Part shown: in pieces, positions 30,004-34,168 of the stretch
Layout of the letters: the number at the start of each line of letters is the position of its first letter
How positions within the stretch are numbered: the stretch's first letter is position 1
IMG/VR virus record: IMGVR_UViG_3300009431_000633
Coordinates: 1 to 34,168 of that record
Length of the DNA stretch: 34,168 bases
Reading direction: 5' to 3' (one strand)
DNA from: a virus
Made by a program: the position numbers and the translations under genes
Notes under the pieces: generated by a model
The model's database searches: none
Told to the model about the DNA's origin: nothing
What the model saw: only the letters and a program-made list of their open reading frames with translations

Positions 30004-30920
30004 TGCAACGTCACCTTGACGAGACCCACACTCTGGTGGCCCGTCGCACCCTGCAGGCCCGCAGGACTGCGCTCGAGCGGTTCCGCGGGTTTCTCAAGGT
30101 CCAGGACGGCAGACGGCTGCGGGCTCACACGGCCCACGACCTGTCCCAGGCCAACCTGCGGCGGTTCCACGCGTGGCTGGCGGAGGAGGGGTGTGCCCCG
30201 GCCACCCGCAACGCGTATGCCACCCAGGTGATGGTGTTTTGGCGGTGGGCCCATGACCACGAGCTCTTAGGAGACCAGGTCCCCAGGCCCAGGCCCATCC
30301 GGTTGCCCACTCCCCCGGCCCATCCGGTCCGGGCACCGAGCTGGGCGGAGATGGATGCGGCCATCGAGGCGGCCACCGATGAATGGCACAGGCGGGTGCT
30401 GCTGGTGCTGCGGTGTACGGGGCTGCGGTGCCACCACCAGGCTTTGGCCCTGCGCTGGGATGACCTGGACTTTGACCGCGGGACCCTGACCCTGCGCGGG
30501 GAGCTGGGCAAGACCAGCGCGGAGAAGCGGGGCCGCATCATGCCCGTGGCCCCCGTGCTGCTGCGGGAGCTGGGGACCTGGGGTGTCCGCGAGGGGTTGA
30601 TACTGCGGGGTGCCGAGGGGCGGCCCTTACCCAAGTCCACGTTGCTGCAGCGGACCAGGGGGGCCTGGGAGCGAGCGGGGGTGGATGGGCTGCTGTGGGC
30701 CAAGCGTCCGCATCACGCGTTTCGCAAGGGGTTTGAGACGTCGTTGATTCGGATGGGTGTCAACTATGTGACTGCAGAGTTTCTGGTTGGACACCAGCTG
30801 CCGGGGATGCTGGACATGTACATGGATCCGACCTTGGCGGTGGACCTTGAAGGGGCTGTGGGGATGGTCCCGGAGGTCGGGTCCGTGCCCATGTTCCGCA
30901 GACGGACGGAGGAGGGGTAG
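29817..30920 (+). CDS. int: Tyrosine integrase
   Basis: A 367-residue site-specific recombinase for lysogeny. ATG 29817 has GGAG six bases upstream. An N-terminal arm-binding-like region (IDRRGDRWRLRWRDPDGSQ) and a SAM-like core-binding domain (about 60-150) precede the catalytic domain. Catalytic residues are all visible: R204 in CTGLR, H300 and R303 in HHAFR, H326 in VGHQL, and nucleophile Y335 in LDMYMDP. The enzyme therefore looks active. Its start lies within the excisionase-like gene. No attachment site can be defined without a host sequence, but phased 10-bp repeats lie 410 bp downstream. Confidence 0.92.
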   Translation: MASIDRRGDRWRLRWRDPDGSQRQHTTTTRRVVYQLLPFAQAAEDGGRRWRPVAAAPELRALMQRHLDETHTLVARRTLQARRTALERFRGFLKVQDGRRLRAHTAHDLSQANLRRFHAWLAEEGCAPATRNAYATQVMVFWRWAHDHELLGDQVPRPRPIRLPTPPAHPVRAPSWAEMDAAIEAATDEWHRRVLLVLRCTGLRCHHQALALRWDDLDFDRGTLTLRGELGKTSAEKRGRIMPVAPVLLRELGTWGVREGLILRGAEGRPLPKSTLLQRTRGAWERAGVDGLLWAKRPHHAFRKGFETSLIRMGVNYVTAEFLVGHQLPGMLDMYMDPTLAVDLEGAVGMVPEVGSVPMFRRRTEEG

Positions 30921-30922
30921 CT

Positions 30923-31231
30923 GTGGATAGAGATTACACACCAGTATGTCCAATCCTTGCCCCTGAAATGAAGTTGCGTGGCGTTCACGCAGTCACCCAG
31001 GAACCCGATTACCCAACGTGTATGGGCTCGCTTTGTGCCTTTTGGGTCCCGGAGATGACCACCAAGCTACCGCTAGGCGGTGTCCCGTCTGAATGCTGGA
31101 GTGGGTACGGGGAGTGGGATGTTCGAACCCAGGAGGAAACGGGGGAGCCTGCATTTACAGGCCGTGGGTGGTGTGCGCGGAACCTTAGATGCCCGCCCTG
31201 GGTGGACCCGTTTTTGGAATACACCCGATGA
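30923..31231 (+). CDS. Small Cys-rich protein
   Basis: A 102-residue product from GTG 30923 with GGAGGAGGGG just upstream. Six Cys (C9, C33, C38, C58, C84, C89) and many Trp/Pro suggest a small metal-binding or disulfide-rich fold; CMGSLCAFWV is a motif style often seen in small phage proteins. It lacks a signal peptide. It is cotranscribed with the integrase. Function unknown. Confidence 0.55.
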   Translation: MDRDYTPVCPILAPEMKLRGVHAVTQEPDYPTCMGSLCAFWVPEMTTKLPLGGVPSECWSGYGEWDVRTQEETGEPAFTGRGWCARNLRCPPWVDPFLEYTR

Positions 31232-31418
31232 CTCCCCCATTTTGCTCCCCCCGTGGGTGTCTCGTGGGCAAGGATTCGGCTGTTCGGGGCACGTCTCCCC
31301 ATGCCGCTCCTTTCCTACCGAACGCGCGTAATCGGAACAGTACGGAACAGTCCGGTACAGGTCGGAACAAACGGGGGACAAACGCGTCCATTCCTTTGGG
31401 CGCAGATAGGTGGGTGGA
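31232..31418. promoter_or_regulatory. 187-bp gap with a phased repeat array
   Basis: No gene visible. The feature of interest is the four-unit 10-bp repeat at 31331-31370. GGGG-CACGTCT-CCCC (about 31287-31301) is a small hairpin, and CTGTTCGG at about 31280 resembles a reversed, imperfect repeat half. The gap probably includes a promoter for the small genes that follow, or the phage attachment site. Confidence 0.45.
31331..31370 (+). repeat. Four direct repeats of NNCGGAACAG at exact 10-bp phase
   Basis: Units: atCGGAACAG, taCGGAACAG, tcCGGTACAG and gtCGGAACAa. Spacing is exactly one helical turn. Such arrays are bound cooperatively on one DNA face by integrase arm domains, excisionases, initiators or repressors. 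They lie 410 bp downstream of the integrase gene. Confidence 0.85.
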
Positions 31419-31700
31419 ATGGGCATGTTGAGATACGAACACGGGGACGTGATGGACCTGAACTGGGAATATGGGGTGGAAGCCCTGTATATCCGCGGCC
31501 ATGTGGACCCGGGGGACGCGCACAGCACCCTGCTGGGGTATTACGGAGATACCTACCAATGGGAAACGCCCAGGGCCAAATGGGGGCGGTGGTCCTGTGA
31601 AGGTGCGGGCTGTGACGGACAGACCCTGCGGGAATACGACAGCTCCGGTCGTGGGCGGTTCCCGATCATGGCGGCCAAAGTGGTGAGGAGGCCGGGGTGA
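31419..31700 (+). CDS. Small hypothetical protein
   Basis: A 93-residue product from ATG 31419 (AGGTGGG upstream; ATG 31425 also possible). It contains a beta-like part with several Tyr/Trp (NWEYGVEALYIRGHVD) and a C-terminal CEGAGC Cys pair followed by a basic end. No family recognised. It overlaps the next gene as GTGA. Confidence 0.55.
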   Translation: MGMLRYEHGDVMDLNWEYGVEALYIRGHVDPGDAHSTLLGYYGDTYQWETPRAKWGRWSCEGAGCDGQTLREYDSSGRGRFPIMAAKVVRRPG

Positions 31701-32110
31701 ATCCGAAAAGCAACAAATTTGAACAGCTACGCAAGGCGGACTGGGCCGAGCAACAGGAAAAGATGCTGAGTGAACAGCTTCGCCAGATCACCGCCGCCCA
31801 GGAGGAGCTGGTGCGTGGCTCGCACCAGCTGGTCCGGCCCAACGGTGAACCCGTGCCCAAGCATTGGGCCGTGTTCACGGTCGGGGAACGGGTGGTGCTC
31901 AAGGACTACACGTTCGAGGTGGTGGACATCTCGGAAGACCGGATTCTCTTCAAGCCCATGGGGCTGGCTATTGGGGAAGCGGACGGCCCCGGGGCTTGCT
32001 CGCATTGCGGGGCCAAGCTGATCAAGCTGCCGAACCCAGCGGGCTGGGGCTGGTACTGCTCCGCGCAGTGTCAGTGTCGGGGGGCGGTCGAGGAGGGGGA
32101 TACCCCGTGA
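31697..32110 (+). CDS. Hypothetical protein with coiled coil and zinc ribbon
   Basis: A 137-residue product. Residues 5-40 form a charged helix (FEQLRKADWAEQQEKMLSEQ). The centre is a small beta domain (VFTVGERVVLKDYTFEVVD). The C-terminus carries CSHCGAKL, then YCSAQCQC, a probable zinc ribbon. GTG start overlapping the upstream stop. A nucleic-acid or protein adaptor is likely, without a known partner. Confidence 0.6.
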   Translation: MNPKSNKFEQLRKADWAEQQEKMLSEQLRQITAAQEELVRGSHQLVRPNGEPVPKHWAVFTVGERVVLKDYTFEVVDISEDRILFKPMGLAIGEADGPGACSHCGAKLIKLPNPAGWGWYCSAQCQCRGAVEEGDTP

Positions 32111-32184
32111 TTCCCGAGCTCCTGGTGGTGGGGGTGGCTGGGCTCTGGGCCGTGTGGGCGTGGAGGAGGGTGGCCCGTGGGTGA
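32107..32184 (+). CDS. Tiny 25-residue membrane peptide
   Basis: GTG 32107 overlaps the upstream stop as GTGA, and the frame ends at TGA 32182-32184 overlapping the methyltransferase start (GTGGGTGA). The product, with LLVVGVAGLWAVWAW followed by basic residues, is a single transmembrane helix. The tight overlaps on both sides support translation; alternatively the frame only couples the methyltransferase to its upstream gene. Confidence 0.4.
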   Translation: MIPELLVVGVAGLWAVWAWRRVARG

Positions 32185-32995
32185 CCAGCTCCCCCGGAAC
32201 GTCATCCTGCAGGGGGATGCCCTGGATAGGCTGCGGGAGCTCCCGGCCGAGTCCGTTCATTGCTGCGTGACTTCCCCGCCTTACTGGGGGCTGCGGGACT
32301 ATGGGGAGGACGGCCAGCTTGGGTTGGAGGCGACCCCGGAGGAGTATGTTCAGCGGCTGGTTGGGGTGTTCCAGGAGGTTCGGCGGGTGCTGCGTGGGGA
32401 CGGGGTTTTGTGGCTGAACACGCGGCCCAGGTATGCCACGGGGGGCCTGGGTGGAGGTGGCCGAGCTCTGGACCGTCCGGGCTGGACCACGCAGGCTGGA
32501 TGGCGATCCACGCCAGGCTATCGCCATAAGGAACTGGTTCCTGTCCATGAAATGACCGTTTGTGCGTTGCGTGCGGATGGGTGGTTGCGGCGGGCGGATG
32601 TCATCTGGGACCAGCGGACAGCCTCGGAACCCATGCGGGCCGATCGTCCAGCGATGCGCCATGAGTACCTCTACCTGTTGACTAAGGAACCACATTACTG
32701 GGCCAAGCCCGGGGAGCGGTGCGAGACCGTTTGGGCCATCACCCCCGCCCGGGACGCAGCCCACCCAGCGACCATGCCGCGAGCTCTGGCGGAGCGGTGC
32801 ATTGTCGGGTGGTGTCCACCAGGTGGGGTTGTTCTTGACCCATTCGCCGGGAGCGGGACTACGTCCGTGGCTGCCATCGAAACGGGCCGGGACTGGCTGG
32901 CCATAGAGCTCTCCGCCGAATATATCGAGCTCGCGCAAACCCGGATTCTAGCTGCCCAACCCGTGTTACCGGGTGTTGTCGTGGGGGCCCGATGA
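32177..32995 (+). CDS. DNA methyltransferase (N4-cytosine/N6-adenine type), orphan
   Basis: A 272-residue S-adenosylmethionine-dependent DNA methylase of the beta class. Catalytic motif IV is TSPPYWGLRDY (SPPY at 33-36) near the N-terminus, and the cofactor motif I DPFAGSGTT (221-229) is near the C-terminus, the order of the beta group. SPPY is compatible with N4-cytosine as well as N6-adenine methylation. GGAGGAGGG lies upstream of GTG 32177. No restriction gene is adjacent, so protection against host restriction or regulation is likelier than a restriction-modification system. Confidence 0.9.
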   Translation: MGDQLPRNVILQGDALDRLRELPAESVHCCVTSPPYWGLRDYGEDGQLGLEATPEEYVQRLVGVFQEVRRVLRGDGVLWLNTRPRYATGGLGGGGRALDRPGWTTQAGWRSTPGYRHKELVPVHEMTVCALRADGWLRRADVIWDQRTASEPMRADRPAMRHEYLYLLTKEPHYWAKPGERCETVWAITPARDAAHPATMPRALAERCIVGWCPPGGVVLDPFAGSGTTSVAAIETGRDWLAIELSAEYIELAQTRILAAQPVLPGVVVGAR

Positions 32996-33231
32996 CCCCC
33001 CAGCGCCTGGCCGAGCTGACCCGCAAATGGGGGTTTTACATGGGGGCCTGGTGCCACGGGTTCACCGCGGGATTCGAGGGGGAGGAGGCCCCCAGGCGGT
33101 ACAGGACAAGGTCCAAGGAACTGAACAAGTCCGTTCGGGCATGGGCGTCCGGGTGGAGAGATGGACACGAGGCCCGGTCAGGGTCTCTTTTTGGAGGAGG
33201 TAACGGAGATGGACAAGCTGGTACTACCTGA
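32992..33231 (+). CDS. Small hypothetical protein
   Basis: A 79-residue product from ATG 32992 (ATGA overlap). It starts with a helix (MTPQRLAELTRKWGFYMGAW) and has an Arg-rich centre. The last 15 residues (SLFGGGNGDGQAG) are simply what the frame reads through the next gene's ribosome site and start, so the stop overlaps the first clamp-like gene by 23 bases. Unknown function; its position suggests coupling to that gene. Confidence 0.5.
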   Translation: MTPQRLAELTRKWGFYMGAWCHGFTAGFEGEEAPRRYRTRSKELNKSVRAWASGWRDGHEARSGSLFGGGNGDGQAGTT

Positions 33232-33811
33232 TCGGGTGTTCAACCTGCGGCACATCACACGGCCGGACAGTGACCGTGGCCTGCAGGGTGTCCACATCAC
33301 GCGGAAGTATGCGGAGGCCACGAACGGTTATGCCCTGGTTCGCATCGCGTTTTCGGCCAAGGAACAAGCCCACATGTCCGAGGCCAAAGGGCTGCCCCCT
33401 GCCAAAGGCTGCGGGATTCGGTTCGTGTCCGGTCGCAAGCCCCTGCGTAAGGCCAGCAGCGGCCAGCTGGATAAGTGGGGCAAGCGCGGGCGAAAGCCCA
33501 CGGATGACATGCTGTTGCTGGTCAGCTGTGGAAAGGGCTGGATGGCGGACCCCGAGCGGGCCACGACCGTCCAGGTTTTGCCCATGGACTTCCCGCCCGT
33601 GGGGGACCTGATCAAGCGAGAGGACAAGGTCAAGCGCCGTAAGCTGGGGTTGGATCCCCAGTTGATCGTGGCCTGCCAAAAGGCGGTGGGTGTGAGCTAT
33701 CGCACGGGTGCGACGATTTACGCCGCAAAGGACATCCTGAACCCATACAAGGTGGAGCTGCACGGAGCCAAGGACGCGACCTGCTACGTGATGGCAATGG
33801 CGGTGGGATGA
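33209..33811 (+). CDS. Sliding-clamp-like protein 1 (two-domain, DnaN-like)
   Basis: A 200-residue protein; ATG 33209 has GGAGGAGG at 8-base spacing. Two clamp-like segments are visible. GVHITRKYAEATNGYALV (27-44) resembles the strand-turn of a DnaN domain ending in the A-T-D-G-H-R-L element. FPPVGDLI (128-135), LGLDPQLIVACQKAVG (146-161) and CYVMAMAV (192-199) follow the order of DnaN's last domain. It is paralogous to the next gene: LPD-x-V-x-x-LRH, the (T/V)NG(Y/H)A(L/M)VR motif and the ending align. DnaN has three domains, so a 200-residue form would be PCNA/gp45-like in size. It probably encircles DNA as a processivity factor or modifies the host clamp; this is inference. Confidence 0.65.
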   Translation: MDKLVLPDRVFNLRHITRPDSDRGLQGVHITRKYAEATNGYALVRIAFSAKEQAHMSEAKGLPPAKGCGIRFVSGRKPLRKASSGQLDKWGKRGRKPTDDMLLLVSCGKGWMADPERATTVQVLPMDFPPVGDLIKREDKVKRRKLGLDPQLIVACQKAVGVSYRTGATIYAAKDILNPYKVELHGAKDATCYVMAMAVG

Positions 33812-34168
33812 TGCTGGTATTCCCCGACTGGGTACACGATCTGCGCCACACGGTTCTGGTGGACAAGGACAGGCCCTTGGACCCCATGTCCGGGGTCATG
33901 ATCACCCCGGATTACGCTCAGTCCGTCAACGGCCACGCCATGGTCCGGCGGTACTACACGCACAACGAACAGCAGCGCATGGACGAGCTGGGAGGGATGC
34001 CCCCGGAGGATGGGCTGCTGGTGGTGTTCGAGACCAGCGCAAAGCCCAAGAAATGCGATCGGTATGGGGCTGCGGACCTGATCTGTCTGGAACCCATCGC
34101 GGAGGGCCTGGAATGGCTGGCGGACCCCGTCCGCGGGGTGATCGTCCGGCTGCTGTCTGGCCTTGGGG
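33808..34168 (+). CDS. Sliding-clamp-like protein 2, N-terminal part (continues at 2-430)
   Basis: The ATG overlaps the upstream stop as ATGA. The window end falls inside the gene, which continues without interruption in the copy at the window start (after removing the 119-base overlap) and ends at 430. The N-terminal segment LVFPDWVHDLRH (3-14) and SVNGHAMVRR (39-48) match the first paralogue. The product is 223 residues and has the clearer DnaN-like C-terminal domain. The two genes are translationally coupled, so equal amounts and perhaps a mixed ring are likely. Confidence 0.72.
   Translation, partial: MMLVFPDWVHDLRHTVLVDKDRPLDPMSGVMITPDYAQSVNGHAMVRRYYTHNEQQRMDELGGMPPEDGLLVVFETSAKPKKCDRYGAADLICLEPIAEGLEWLADPVRGVIVRLLSGLG
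34050..34168. repeat. Terminal direct repeat, right copy (assembly overlap)
   Basis: Identical to 1-119. It lies inside the second clamp-like gene and should be removed once when the circle is closed. Confidence 0.93.

Noticed and set aside
32177-33231. Restriction-modification system
   Set aside because: Only the methyltransferase is recognisable; the following 79-residue protein is too small and shows no nuclease motif.

Overview
The window is a complete genome of a temperate, siphovirus-like tailed phage assembled as a circle. The first 119 bases are repeated exactly at the end, and one gene reads through the join, so the unique circle is about 34,049 bp. The base composition is GC-rich (72% in one counted 60-base stretch of the tape-measure gene). 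Shine-Dalgarno sites are strong (GGAGG-type), and most genes overlap by ATGA, GTGA or TGATG. Two encoded lipoproteins, one of them spanin-like, imply a Gram-negative host with an outer membrane. The run of aspartates after the lipobox of the minus-strand lipoprotein resembles lipoproteins of myxobacteria and related deltaproteobacteria, but that host guess is weak.

All genes but one lie on the + strand. The late block (3211-26519) runs: candidate small terminase, large terminase, portal, scaffold-like protein, major capsid protein, head-tail connectors, tail terminator, a giant eight-repeat protein, tail tube, tail assembly chaperone with a -1 frameshift extension, tape measure, a large Asp-box tail protein, tail hub, a fibre-like protein, amidase endolysin, holin-like and spanin-like proteins. 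The single minus-strand gene (22440-22805) is a Cys-rich lipoprotein placed like a moron between tail hub and fibre.

The early/accessory block (26708 through the join to 3115) begins with small genes and a winged-helix replisome-organizer-like protein. Next comes an apparent replication origin (27823-27933): a GC-rich pentamer array and four DnaA-box-like 9-mers in one orientation. It is followed by a T4 endonuclease V-like pyrimidine dimer glycosylase, a DUF5131 radical-SAM-type protein, an excisionase-like protein overlapping a tyrosine integrase, a four-unit 10-bp-phased repeat array, an orphan DNA methyltransferase, and two tandem paralogous proteins that look like two-domain sliding clamps. 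A series of small genes, several with Cys-rich or zinc-ribbon motifs, closes the block.

I see no DNA polymerase, primase, helicase or clamp loader, and no recognisable CI-type repressor. The inferred replication strategy is host DnaA recruitment to the phage origin plus phage-encoded clamp-like subunits acting on the host replisome. The most unusual items are the clamp pair, the compact DnaA-type origin, the eight exact 109-residue repeats inserted between tail terminator and tail tube, and the adjacent pair of UV-repair-like genes.
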